From positions 186,001 to 250,000 of the forward strand of contig JASGKO010000036.1 of the NCBI GenBank assembly GCA_049840595.1: a stretch of DNA of 64,000 nt, written 5' to 3'. The notes under the pieces were generated by a model. The model was not told where the DNA came from, did no database searches, and worked only from the letters and a program-made list of their open reading frames with translations. Positions 24,926 to 33,210 of this stretch are shown here, piece after piece. The stretch comes from JASGKO01 sp049840595. GTDB lineage: Bacteria > Verrucomicrobiota > Verrucomicrobiia > Chthoniobacterales > Chthoniobacteraceae. The position numbers were made by a program, and so were the translations under genes. Every line of letters begins with the position of its first letter. Position 1 is the stretch's first letter.

Positions 24926-24941
24926 ATAATATCAATATTAT
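24926..24941. promoter_or_regulatory. AT-only palindrome touching a start codon
   Basis: ATAATAT-CA-ATATTAT is a perfect 7-bp inverted repeat with a 2-nt spacer; its last two bases are the first two of the ATG at 24940. It stands out in GC-rich surroundings and could be an operator or an mRNA structure at the initiation site. Confidence 0.4.
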
Positions 24942-25332
24942 GTCCGACTACGCCAATCTCATTGCCAAGCAAAAGCAACAGCTTCAAGAGCAACTCGCCC
25001 GCCTGGAACAGGCCGATCTTTCCGCCCTCGAAGCCAAGAAAGCCAAACTTCTTAAGGAAGTAGAAGAAGTAGATACCCAGATCGCAGCTATCGTTAAAGA
25101 ACTGGGAATCAGCGTTTCCTCCGAAAAGGCTGCCGCCGGCCAGAAGGCCCAGGGCATTCTCGTTTCCTTCAATCGCCTCGTTCAACTCTTTGAAGAGCAC
25201 AAGACCAGCGAGATCAATCTCCGCGCCCTGCGCCTCGATACCAAGCAGATCAAGAAGCTCGTGGCCGAAAATCCCGACAAGCTCGAACTCGCCGGCAAGG
25301 GAGCCTGGCCGATCGTGAAGCTCAAGAAGTAA
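24940..25332 (+). CDS. coiled-coil protein of unknown function
   Basis: A 130-residue soluble protein. The first half is a heptad-rich coiled coil (KQQLQEQLARLEQADLSALE and the next 35 residues), followed by a small C-terminal domain ending in a basic KGAWPIVKLKK tail. No signal or membrane segment. A TTG 33 nt upstream is an alternative start; I choose ATG. It sits between tRNA-Val and a strong terminator, so it is a single-gene unit possibly read from the tRNA promoter. I do not recognise the family. Confidence 0.65.
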   Translation: MSDYANLIAKQKQQLQEQLARLEQADLSALEAKKAKLLKEVEEVDTQIAAIVKELGISVSSEKAAAGQKAQGILVSFNRLVQLFEEHKTSEINLRALRLDTKQIKKLVAENPDKLELAGKGAWPIVKLKK

Positions 25333-25363
25333 GCAATCCATTTTCCAATCTTTGAATTAAAAT

Positions 25364-25400
25364 ACCGCGAAGGGTTTTCTATCCTTCGCGGTGTTTTTTT
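25364..25400 (+). terminator. intrinsic terminator after the coiled-coil gene
   Basis: Perfect 10-bp stem ACCGCGAAGG / CCTTCGCGGT with a 9-nt loop, followed by GTTTTTTT. It starts 31 nt after the stop codon of the coiled-coil gene. Confidence 0.9.
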
Positions 25401-25518
25401 GGTCAGGATTGATCGGGCGCTGGTGATTAAAAATCGTTAATCTCCCATTAACTGGCGTGGGAGGTTTTGCTTTTACCGGAAAGGGCGACGCCTTATAAAG
25501 GGCTGCCGTCCGCCAGCT

Positions 25519-26346
25519 ATGAGCGATGAAACCAGTAAACCAGGATTGATGTATCTCGCCGAGTTCATTGGAACCGCGGCGCTGGTTTTAGTCGGCCTTT
25601 CCATCGTTATCCTCATCAATGGCACGGGCAGCCCGGTGCCGGAATGGATTCCCTCGCCGGGGGGCCGGCGGCTCATTACCGGCTTTCTCTTTGGTTGCAC
25701 CGGGGCCGGTATTGCCGTCTCGTGGGTGGGCAAGCACAGCGGGGCGCACATCAACCCGGTGGTTTCCATCGCCTTCTGGCTGGCGCGACGGCTTCGAGGC
25801 AGCGACCTCTTTGGCTACCTCGCCGCGCAAATGGCCGGGGCGGTTGCCGGGGCCGTTCCGCTGCTCCTTTGGGGGCCGCTGGGGCAAAGCCTGCTTTACG
25901 GGGCGACCATTCCAGATCCTCACGCCAGCATTGGCTGGGCGCTCTTTGGCGAAGTGGCTACGACGTTTGTCATGGTGACGCTTCTTTTTTGCTTCCTCGG
26001 TCACCAGCGGCTGATGCCTTTCACGCCGCTGCTCTTTCCACCGCTCTACTCGCTGATGGTGTGGCTGGAGGCGCCGCTCTCCGGTACCAGCACCAATATT
26101 GCGCGCAGTTTTGGGCCATCGGTGATTTCCGGAGCCTGGGAGGGGTGGTGGATTTACTGGATCGGCCCGGTGGCCGGGATGCTTATCGGCCTGGCGTGCT
26201 ACTACTCCCCCTTCATGCGCTCGGTGGATGTGCGGATTGCGAAGCTCTATCACTTCCATTTCGACCCGCACGGCGGGCTCAAGCAAAAGGCCCAGCCGGG
26301 CTATCCCTGCCACGGCCCGGTCGTCGGCGCCTCAGCGGCGGAATGA
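25519..26346 (+). CDS. aquaporin/MIP-family channel
   Basis: A 275-residue inner-membrane channel with six hydrophobic segments. The first half has the channel signature SGAHINPVVSIAFWLARR, with NPV in place of the usual NPA. The second half-helix motif is GTSTNIARSFGP, NIA in place of NPA with the following arginine retained. The topology (LAEFIGTAALVLVGLS at the start, ALFGEVATTFVMVTLLF in the second repeat) is normal. The altered asparagine boxes suggest a non-water solute, but this is inference. The C-terminal tail of about 45 residues is cytoplasmic and histidine-rich. It is transcribed alone. Confidence 0.85.
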   Translation: MSDETSKPGLMYLAEFIGTAALVLVGLSIVILINGTGSPVPEWIPSPGGRRLITGFLFGCTGAGIAVSWVGKHSGAHINPVVSIAFWLARRLRGSDLFGYLAAQMAGAVAGAVPLLLWGPLGQSLLYGATIPDPHASIGWALFGEVATTFVMVTLLFCFLGHQRLMPFTPLLFPPLYSLMVWLEAPLSGTSTNIARSFGPSVISGAWEGWWIYWIGPVAGMLIGLACYYSPFMRSVDVRIAKLYHFHFDPHGGLKQKAQPGYPCHGPVVGASAAE

Positions 26347-26473
26347 TCATACGATGTTTTACCTTGGAGAAATGATCGCCTGAAGCCCGCCGCTCCAGAC
26401 AATGGCTTGCTACAGCGGAACGATGTTTCATTTCTGAAATTGCCAAACCTGGCCGGCTCGTTATGCTCCGGCC

Positions 26474-28162
26474 ATGCGAGCCCTGGCCCCTCTTGGTCTG
26501 CTGATGATGGTTTTCATGGTTACTGGATGCAACAAGCCAGCTTCCATTTCCGACAATTCCCCTGCGGTCCCGACTCCCGCGCCGGTCGATACGCTGGAGC
26601 TGACGTTTAGCTACGGCTCCGAAAAGCAGGACTGGATCGAGACCGTGACGAGGGATTTCAACGCGGCGCACAACAAGAGCGCCTCGGGCAAGATCATTTC
26701 CGTGAAGGCCCTGCCGATGGGCTCCGGCGAGTGTATCGACACGATCATGAATGGCACGGTGAAGGCGGACCTCACCAGCCCGGCTTCCGGCGCTTTCATC
26801 AAGCTCGGCAACGCGGAGTCGCGCACTAAGACGGGCAAAGACCTGATTGCCTCGACGGACAACCTTTTGCTTTCCCCGGTGGTCATCGCAATGTGGAAGC
26901 CGATGGCCGAGGCGCTAGGCTGGCCCGGGAAGCCGGTGGGTTGGAGCGACATCCTCGCCCTGGCCAAAACGCCCGGCGGCTGGAGCGCGCGGGGCTTTTC
27001 CCAGTGGGGCGACTTCAAGTTCGGCCACACGCATCCCGAGTTCAGCAACAGCGGCCTCATCTCCATCTTTGCCGAAGTCTATGCCGCGACCGGCAAGCGG
27101 GCGGGCTTGAGCCTGGCGGATGTCCAGTCGCCGAATACCGCGGCTTACGTCTCGGGCATCGAACGCTCGATCGTGCACTACGGCAGCTCGACCGGTTTCT
27201 TCGGCAAGAAGATGTTTTCCAATGGTCCCGAGTATCTGAGCGCGGCCGTGCTCTATGAGAACATGGTCATCGAATCGTATTCCGACAAGTATCAGCTCCC
27301 GTTTCCCATCGTGGCCATTTATCCGAAGGAAGGCACCTTCTGGAGCGACCATCCGGTCGGCATCGTGGAACGCGAATGGGTGACGCCCGAGCGACGCGAG
27401 GCCGCGCAGAAATACGTCGCGTTTCTGCTGGAAAAGCCGCAGCAGGAAAAGGCCCTGCAATACGGTTTCCGCCCGGGATTGCCGGAGATCCCCCTCACCG
27501 CCCCGCTCGATGCCGCGCACGGGGTAAATCCGAAGGAGCCGCAGACGACGCTGGAAGTCCCGAGCGCCGAGGTGATGGATGGCATCACCCGGCTGTGGCA
27601 TGAGAACAAAAAGCGCGCGCGGATCACCCTCGTCTTCGACACCTCGGGCAGCATGCGGGAAGACAACAAGATCGTGAGCGCACGGCTCGGCGGGCTGGAA
27701 CTCCTGAAGAAGCTCGACGATGCCGATTCCTTCGCGCTGGAGCCGTTCAACAACCAGATCCTCGGCAACACCCCGCCCGCCCCGCTCAAGGGCGCCCGCG
27801 AGACGTATGAGAAGCAGATCAACTCCCTCTTCGCCAGCGGCGGGACCGCGCTTTACGACGCAATCAACCGCGCCTTCGACACCCAGATGCAGACCCGCAA
27901 GAGCAGCAGCGACGAAATCACGGCCATCGTCGTGCTCACCGACGGCGCGGATACCAACAGCCAGATGAACCTGGAACAGTTGCTCGATCACATCAAATCC
28001 GACGAGGAAACGCGCAACATCCGCATCTTTACGATTGGCTACGGGGCCGATGCGGAGACGGATGTGCTGGAAAAGATTGCCAACGCCACCCAGGCCAAGT
28101 TTTACAAAGGCACGCCGGAAAACATCGGCGAAGTCTTCAAGGATATCTCGACTTTCTTTTAA
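26474..28162 (+). CDS. lipoprotein with solute-binding and von Willebrand factor A domains
   Basis: A 562-residue envelope protein, first gene of a five-gene operon. The lipobox MVTGC puts the lipidated cysteine at C19. Residues about 42-345 form an extracellular solute-binding domain (LELTFSYGSEKQDWIE, KFGHTHPEFSNSGLIS, YGFRPGLPEIPL). Residues about 383-562 form a vWA domain with a full metal-ion site: D389/S391/S393 in FDTSGSM, T458 in GGTALYD and D490 in LTDGAD. The fusion means ligand capture and metal-dependent protein binding on one periplasmic polypeptide. The solute-binding half is homologous to the next gene. Known from automated annotation as a domain combination; ligand and function unknown. 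Confidence 0.85.
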   Translation: MRALAPLGLLMMVFMVTGCNKPASISDNSPAVPTPAPVDTLELTFSYGSEKQDWIETVTRDFNAAHNKSASGKIISVKALPMGSGECIDTIMNGTVKADLTSPASGAFIKLGNAESRTKTGKDLIASTDNLLLSPVVIAMWKPMAEALGWPGKPVGWSDILALAKTPGGWSARGFSQWGDFKFGHTHPEFSNSGLISIFAEVYAATGKRAGLSLADVQSPNTAAYVSGIERSIVHYGSSTGFFGKKMFSNGPEYLSAAVLYENMVIESYSDKYQLPFPIVAIYPKEGTFWSDHPVGIVEREWVTPERREAAQKYVAFLLEKPQQEKALQYGFRPGLPEIPLTAPLDAAHGVNPKEPQTTLEVPSAEVMDGITRLWHENKKRARITLVFDTSGSMREDNKIVSARLGGLELLKKLDDADSFALEPFNNQILGNTPPAPLKGARETYEKQINSLFASGGTALYDAINRAFDTQMQTRKSSSDEITAIVVLTDGADTNSQMNLEQLLDHIKSDEETRNIRIFTIGYGADAETDVLEKIANATQAKFYKGTPENIGEVFKDISTFF

Positions 28163-28168
28163 TTCCTC

Positions 28169-29377
28169 ATGGCTGATTCACCCAAACTCACCTGGCTCGG
28201 CAAGCTCTTCATCTTTGCTTTCATCGCGGGCTGCGCCTACGGGGCGTTCGTCATGTTCGTGAAAAAACCGCTGGGGGCTCCGACCACCCCCACCGAGCCG
28301 GTCGCGGCTTCGAGCACCACGAATCCCGCACCGCCACCGGGCAGGAAAGTGCAGATCGGCATCGCCTACGGCACGGAAAAGCAGCGCTGGATGCAATGGG
28401 CGGTGGATCAATTCAACAAGACGGATGCCGGGCGGAACATCCAGGTGAACCTGATCGGCATGGGCTCGCTGGAAGGCGCGCAAGCGCTGCTCGCGGGCGA
28501 TCAACGGATCAACGTCTGGAGCCCGGCCAGCGCGCTGTACAAGGATGTCTTCGTCCAGGAATGGAACATCAAATACAACGCGAATCCCATCCTGCGCGAG
28601 GAAGCGCTGGCGCTCACGCCGATGGTCTTCGTCTTCTGGCAGGAGCGCTACGAGGCCTTTGCCTCGAAATATAATACCGTGAGCTTCGACACCATCGGCC
28701 AGGCACTCAAAGATCCAGGCGGCTGGGACGCCATCGCGCACAAGCCCGACTGGGGGCTCTTCAAGTTCGGCCACACTCATCCGGGCCAGTCCAACAGTGG
28801 ACTAATGACGCTGACCCTGCTGGCCTACGAGTATCAGAAAAAGAGCGAAAACCTGACCATGAAAGACATCCTCACGCCCGGCTTCCAGACGTGGATGAAC
28901 GGCATCGAAAGCGGCGTGAGCGGCCTGAGCAACAGCACCGGCAACATGATGCGCGACATGGTGCTGCGCGGTCCATCCAGCTACGATGCCCTCTTCGTTT
29001 ATGAAAACGTGGTCATCGACTACCTGAAAAATGCCGAGGGCCGCTGGGGCGATCTGCGGGTGGTCTATCCGAAGCTGAACATGTGGAATGACAACCCCTA
29101 CTACGTCATCGACGCGCCCTGGAGCAGCAAGGAACAGCGCGAGGCCGCCGGGGCGTTTCTCGACTTCCTGCTTACCGAGCCCATTCAACGCGAGGCGCTC
29201 AACCACGGCTTCCGCCCCGGCAATCCCGATGTGCCGATCAAGTTCCCCGAGAGCCCGTTCACGCTTTATCAAAAGAACGGCCTGCAGGTCGATATCAGCA
29301 CCGTCTGCGCCGCGCCGAAGGCCGATGTCGTGAATAACCTGCTCGCCATCTGGCAGCGCACCCAGGGCTCGAAGTAA
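28169..29377 (+). CDS. membrane-anchored extracellular solute-binding protein, paralogue of the preceding gene
   Basis: A 402-residue protein starting 6 nt after the lipoprotein gene. An N-terminal helix (LFIFAFIAGCAYGAFVMF) anchors it; IAGC at 19-22 could be a lipobox, but the hydrophobic stretch continues past the cysteine, so a signal anchor is also possible. A proline-rich linker leads to a solute-binding domain (about 60-400). Shared blocks with the upstream protein are clear: KFGHTHPGQSNSGLMTL and NHGFRPGNPDVPI. No vWA domain follows here. There is no permease or transport ATPase in the operon, so the pair probably senses, not transports. Confidence 0.82.
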   Translation: MADSPKLTWLGKLFIFAFIAGCAYGAFVMFVKKPLGAPTTPTEPVAASSTTNPAPPPGRKVQIGIAYGTEKQRWMQWAVDQFNKTDAGRNIQVNLIGMGSLEGAQALLAGDQRINVWSPASALYKDVFVQEWNIKYNANPILREEALALTPMVFVFWQERYEAFASKYNTVSFDTIGQALKDPGGWDAIAHKPDWGLFKFGHTHPGQSNSGLMTLTLLAYEYQKKSENLTMKDILTPGFQTWMNGIESGVSGLSNSTGNMMRDMVLRGPSSYDALFVYENVVIDYLKNAEGRWGDLRVVYPKLNMWNDNPYYVIDAPWSSKEQREAAGAFLDFLLTEPIQREALNHGFRPGNPDVPIKFPESPFTLYQKNGLQVDISTVCAAPKADVVNNLLAIWQRTQGSK

Positions 29378-29429
29378 CGGCTTTTTTCCATCTGTTCATC
29401 CTCTCCAAAAACCATTACCCTACCCATCC

Positions 29430-30176
29430 ATGTTCAAACGCATCGGCAATCTCTTCAAAGGTTTCCTCAGCCTCTTTATCAGCGGTCTCGAACGTCAGAA
29501 TCCCGAGGCACTCCTGGAAGTCGAACGCGAAAACCTGCGCAAGCAAATCGCCAATTACAACCAGGGCCTCGCCGCGCATGCCGGGCTCTGCGAGCGGCTC
29601 ATCGGTCAGGTGAAGCGGCTGGAATCCGAGGAACGCGACCTGCGGGCCAAGGCCACCGCCCAGCTCCGCGCCGGCAACAAGGAGGCCGCCGGCCAGTATG
29701 CCCTGCGCCTGCAAACCGTGCAGCGTGAGCTGGAGGAAAATCGCGCCCAGGCCGCCGATGCGGAGAAGACCTACCAGGAACTGGTGCGCGCGCGTGAGGT
29801 CTCCGTGAAGGCGGCCCAAAAGAAGATCGAAGACCTCAAATACGCGCTCAGCGATCTGAAGATCAAGAAAGCCACCGCCGAGCTCACCGAGATGGCGAGC
29901 GGCATGATTTCCGAAATCGGCGGCGCGGGCGACACGCTCAACCGCCTGCACGAAATGGTCGAGGACGAACGGGAAAAAGCCAGTGGGCGCGCCCGGGTGG
30001 CCAAGGACTCGCTCGATACCAGCAACATCGCGATGAAGGAAAACGAACAGCGCGCGCTCGAAGATCAGGCGCTCGCCGATTTTGCGGCCAAGGAAGGCAT
30101 CGCCCTGCCCTCCACCACGCCCGAGCCTCCGTCCGCCGAGCCGGGAACGAAGTCCATGGGCCCCGTTCCGCAATAG
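29430..30176 (+). CDS. PspA/IM30 (ESCRT-III superfamily) protein
   Basis: A 248-residue protein of the phage-shock-protein A/Vipp1 family. The amphipathic N-terminal helix (MFKRIGNLFKGFLSLF) that inserts into membranes is present, then a long charged coiled coil (about 35-200). A flexible proline-rich tail (STTPEPPSAEPGTKS) ends it. PspA-family proteins polymerise on the inner membrane under stress and are established members of the ESCRT-III superfamily. Third gene of the operon, 52 nt after the solute-binding protein gene. None of the classical PspB/PspC/PspF partners is present. Confidence 0.88.
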   Translation: MFKRIGNLFKGFLSLFISGLERQNPEALLEVERENLRKQIANYNQGLAAHAGLCERLIGQVKRLESEERDLRAKATAQLRAGNKEAAGQYALRLQTVQRELEENRAQAADAEKTYQELVRAREVSVKAAQKKIEDLKYALSDLKIKKATAELTEMASGMISEIGGAGDTLNRLHEMVEDEREKASGRARVAKDSLDTSNIAMKENEQRALEDQALADFAAKEGIALPSTTPEPPSAEPGTKSMGPVPQ

Positions 30177-30248
30177 GCGGTCGGCACCGCTTCCCGTTTC
30201 GTGGTATTTTCCGCCCCAGCGGGGTTCCTAATTTTTTCCTGATCGCAC

Positions 30249-31049
30249 ATGTGGCATTATTTGAAGGCAGCATTTTGGGCCAGGCCGGAGATTCCCGGCC
30301 TCGGTCGCGTGCCCGCTAATTTGCTCGCGGTCATCGGGCTGGGCTTGCTGGGCTTCGGGCACCAGGGCTTCTGGCTGGCTGGACTGGCCGCCGAGACGGC
30401 CTATCTCTACGCGCTCACGACCAATGACCGCTTTCGCAAGCTGGTGGATGCCGATGCCCTGCAAATCGAGGACCTGAGTGCGGAACAGCAACGCCAGCAA
30501 CTCATTCGCACCCTGCTCCCGGCCCGGCGCGAGCGGCTCGAAGCGTTGCAGCAGAAATGCGCGCGGATTCTGGAACTGCATCGCGATGCCCAAAGCGACG
30601 CCTTCATCGTCGAGGGCGATACCGAGGCGTTGCAAAAAATCGAGTGGCTCCACCTGAAGCTGCTCGTGGCCCAGCAAAATATCGCCTCGCTCGAAGTGCC
30701 CAGCGCCCGGGAAAACCTGAAAGGGAAAATCGAAGCGCTGAAGAAAGACCTCTGCGCCGATAAAATCTCCGCCTCGCTGCGTGAATCGAAAGAGGCCACC
30801 CTCAAGATCCTCCAGCAACGACTGGCCAATCTCGACCGCCGCGACCAGACGCTGGAGGAAATCGAGAGCGACCTCACGCGGATCGAAGCGCAGGTCGATC
30901 TCGCCCTCGAAAACACCGGCATGCGCGGCAAGACCGAGACCATCTCCGCCAATATCGACCTCGTGAGCCATCTGCTCGACGACTCCATTTACGGCGACAG
31001 CGGGGCCAGCATCGCCGCGCTCGATCAAACCTACGGCGAGAAGGCCTAA
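30249..31049 (+). CDS. membrane-anchored coiled-coil protein of unknown function
   Basis: A 266-residue protein, fourth gene of the operon. A hairpin of two hydrophobic segments lies near the N-terminus (NLLAVIGLGLLGFG and FWLAGLAAETAYLYAL, about 22-57). A long, mostly alpha-helical and coiled-coil region follows (about 75-240; EALQKIEWLHLKLLVAQQ, IESDLTRIEAQVDLAL). It is likely inner-membrane with the coil in the cytoplasm, in the right place to bridge PspA polymers and the AAA+ ATPase, but that is inference. I recognise no family. The next gene starts 12 nt after its stop. Confidence 0.75.
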   Translation: MWHYLKAAFWARPEIPGLGRVPANLLAVIGLGLLGFGHQGFWLAGLAAETAYLYALTTNDRFRKLVDADALQIEDLSAEQQRQQLIRTLLPARRERLEALQQKCARILELHRDAQSDAFIVEGDTEALQKIEWLHLKLLVAQQNIASLEVPSARENLKGKIEALKKDLCADKISASLRESKEATLKILQQRLANLDRRDQTLEEIESDLTRIEAQVDLALENTGMRGKTETISANIDLVSHLLDDSIYGDSGASIAALDQTYGEKA

Positions 31050-31061
31050 CCCCTCACTCCC

Positions 31062-32702
31062 ATGCTCCCCGACTGGTCCAAGGAACTCGCCGCCTGCTAC
31101 GAAAGCAACGCCGCCACGCAATTCATCCTGCACGGCAACGTCAACGACCGCTTCCTCCTTCCGCTGGAATCGCCGCAGTTGGGCTCGCTTTCCGAGTTTC
31201 TCTTTCGCGTCCTCATGCCCCGTTTCGATGTCGTGCTCAGCTACGATATTGGCAACGGCATTCGCGTGGAAAAAGGCGGGGAGCTGTTCTCGCAATGGCC
31301 GGCCTTCAAGGAGACCCCGGAGCTGCCCCGCGCTCCGCGTCCGGCCGTCGAGTTTTTGACCCGCTACTTCCGCTACGCGGCCAATCTGACCCGCCTGGGG
31401 AAATCGAAGCTGCAGATCGGCTGTGTCGTCCGCGCGGCGCATCTGCTCGCTCCGGCGGTCCCCGGCGCGGCCAATTACGACCTCAATTCCCTCGGCCTGC
31501 TCATTCGCGATTGGGCCGATGATCCGCTGCTCACCGGGTTCCCGCTCGCCACCTGCCTGCTCACCGAGAATCTGAACGATCTCCATCCCCTGCTCACCGG
31601 CAACGCCCGCAGTACGAAGATCAAGATCCCTCTGCCGGATGCGCCAGCCATTCAACAAACGGTGGAGTTTCTCGCGCCGACCCATCCAAAGTCGCTGGCG
31701 GCTTTTTCGACCACGCTGCAACCACTCGCCGAGCAGCTCAACGGGGCTACCATCAATTCCATCGACAGCCTGCTCAAGCTCAAGGAATACCGCGCCGAAG
31801 CGCTGCAACCGGCGGATTTGGTGAAGCTCAAGAAGCAACTCGTCGAGGCCGATTGCCAGGACTTGATCGAGTTCGTGCAGTCCAAAAAGACGCTGGACGA
31901 TTTGCAGGGGCAGGAAGGCTTGAAAGCATGGTTGCGCCAGGATTTGCAGCTCTGGGAAAAAGGCGACCTGCAGGCGCTGCCCATGGGTTACCTCATCTGC
32001 GGCCCCGTGGGCACGGGAAAGACCTATCTCGTCGAGTGCCTGAGCGGCGAGGCCGGCGTGCCCGTGGTGAAGCTCAAGAATTTCCGCGACAAATGGGTCG
32101 GCACCACCGAGGGCAATCTCGAGCGCATCTTCCGCCTGCTGGCCGCGCTTTCGCGTTGCTATGTTTTCATCGATGAAGCCGATCAGACCCTCGGCCGCCG
32201 CGATTCCGGTTCCAATGATTCCGGCCTCTCCGGGCGCATCTACTCCATGATCGCGCAGGAAATGAGCCGCGCGGAAAACCGGGGGCGCATCCTCTGGGTG
32301 CTCGCCTCCAGCCGGCCCGATCTCATCGAGGTGGATTTGAAGCGCCCGGGCCGCGTGGACGTCAAAATCCCGATCTTCCCCACCGCCACCCCGGCGGAAG
32401 CCTTCGCACTGCTACGCGCCCTTTGCCTGCGCAAGAAAATCGAGCTCACCGAAGCCGACTTTGCCGCTGCGGAAAAGCTGATGCCCCGCCTGCTCACGCC
32501 GGGAGCCGCGGAAGCGCTGGCGGTCAAAATCTACCGGCTGGTGCGCACGGTCGGAAAATCCCCCCTGACAGCGCTCACTGAAAGCCTCACCGGTTATCAG
32601 AATCCGATTCCCGAGGAAGTGATGAACTTTCAAATCCAGCTCGCCGTCAATGAAGCGACGGATATGAGTTTCGTGCCGGCTGGCTTCAGAAAGCAATCGT
32701 GA
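31062..32702 (+). CDS. AAA+ ATPase (classical AAA, Ycf46-like layout)
   Basis: A 546-residue ATPase, last gene of the five-gene operon. The C-terminal AAA module is complete: Walker A GPVGTGKT (314-321), pore-loop region KWVGTTEGNLERIF, Walker B YVFIDEAD (367-374), sensor 1 WVLASSRPD and arginine fingers in KRPGR (R428, R431). The N-terminal half (1-270) looks like a degenerate ATPase fold without a P-loop (FILHGNVNDRF, CLLTENLNDLHPLL), as in the Ycf46 group. The AAA module starts LDDLQGQEGLKAWLR. It may remodel the PspA-family protein as Vps4 remodels ESCRT-III, which is an inference from operon context. Convergent with the next gene. Confidence 0.82.
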   Translation: MLPDWSKELAACYESNAATQFILHGNVNDRFLLPLESPQLGSLSEFLFRVLMPRFDVVLSYDIGNGIRVEKGGELFSQWPAFKETPELPRAPRPAVEFLTRYFRYAANLTRLGKSKLQIGCVVRAAHLLAPAVPGAANYDLNSLGLLIRDWADDPLLTGFPLATCLLTENLNDLHPLLTGNARSTKIKIPLPDAPAIQQTVEFLAPTHPKSLAAFSTTLQPLAEQLNGATINSIDSLLKLKEYRAEALQPADLVKLKKQLVEADCQDLIEFVQSKKTLDDLQGQEGLKAWLRQDLQLWEKGDLQALPMGYLICGPVGTGKTYLVECLSGEAGVPVVKLKNFRDKWVGTTEGNLERIFRLLAALSRCYVFIDEADQTLGRRDSGSNDSGLSGRIYSMIAQEMSRAENRGRILWVLASSRPDLIEVDLKRPGRVDVKIPIFPTATPAEAFALLRALCLRKKIELTEADFAAAEKLMPRLLTPGAAEALAVKIYRLVRTVGKSPLTALTESLTGYQNPIPEEVMNFQIQLAVNEATDMSFVPAGFRKQS

Positions 32703-32716
32703 CCCCGGTCCAGCGA

Positions 32717-33136
32717 TCAATGCTGCGGCTGCCCGGCTGGTGCGCCAACCTGACCTTTTTTCGAGAACTGGAGGCTATCTACCAGCGCCTTCAACGTCCC
32801 GGCATCCTCCACACTTAAGAGGCTGGCCGAGTCCTGCAGTTCCTTCAGCGCGGCTTTGATTCGCTTTTGAGTGCGCTCGCTTTTCTCCGCCTCAATCTTC
32901 TGCTGCATCTCACGAAAAGCCACAATCGCCTCGTCTTGGGAAGCCTCAGGACGCCCTTGTTCGTAAGCATTCAAGAGCAATTCGAGCACCTCCGAGATCC
33001 GTCCCAATTGCCGGCCAACACTCGAGACTTTTGCAAAAATATGACGTTCCAGATCAGGATCGGAAGAACTGTCGAGGCTTACCGAGATGTTTACACTTTG
33101 GCTCTGGGACTGTGCTTGCTCATTCGGGTCTGCCAT
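32717..33136 (-). CDS. small acidic coiled-coil protein, function unknown
   Basis: A 139-residue soluble protein with a polar Gln/Ser-rich N-terminus (NEQAQSQSQSVNISVSL), an alpha-helical centre (FREMQQKIEAEKSERTQKRI) and a short disordered tail. No signal or membrane segment. It is convergent with the AAA+ gene (14 nt between stops) and is read toward it, so it is not part of that operon. Family not recognised. Confidence 0.6.
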   Translation of the reverse strand: MADPNEQAQSQSQSVNISVSLDSSSDPDLERHIFAKVSSVGRQLGRISEVLELLLNAYEQGRPEASQDEAIVAFREMQQKIEAEKSERTQKRIKAALKELQDSASLLSVEDAGTLKALVDSLQFSKKGQVGAPAGQPQH

Positions 33137-33210
33137 AGGAACGCTCCTTCTGAAAAACCTTCTAGCGGGAAGCCGCCTGCCGTAGCGAGCATAATTCCCA
33201 CCAATCAGCG

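Noticed and set aside
32717..33136. Small coiled-coil gene as a sixth member of the SBP-PspA-AAA operon
   Set aside because: It is on the opposite strand and convergent, so it cannot be in the same transcript; kept only as a neighbour.
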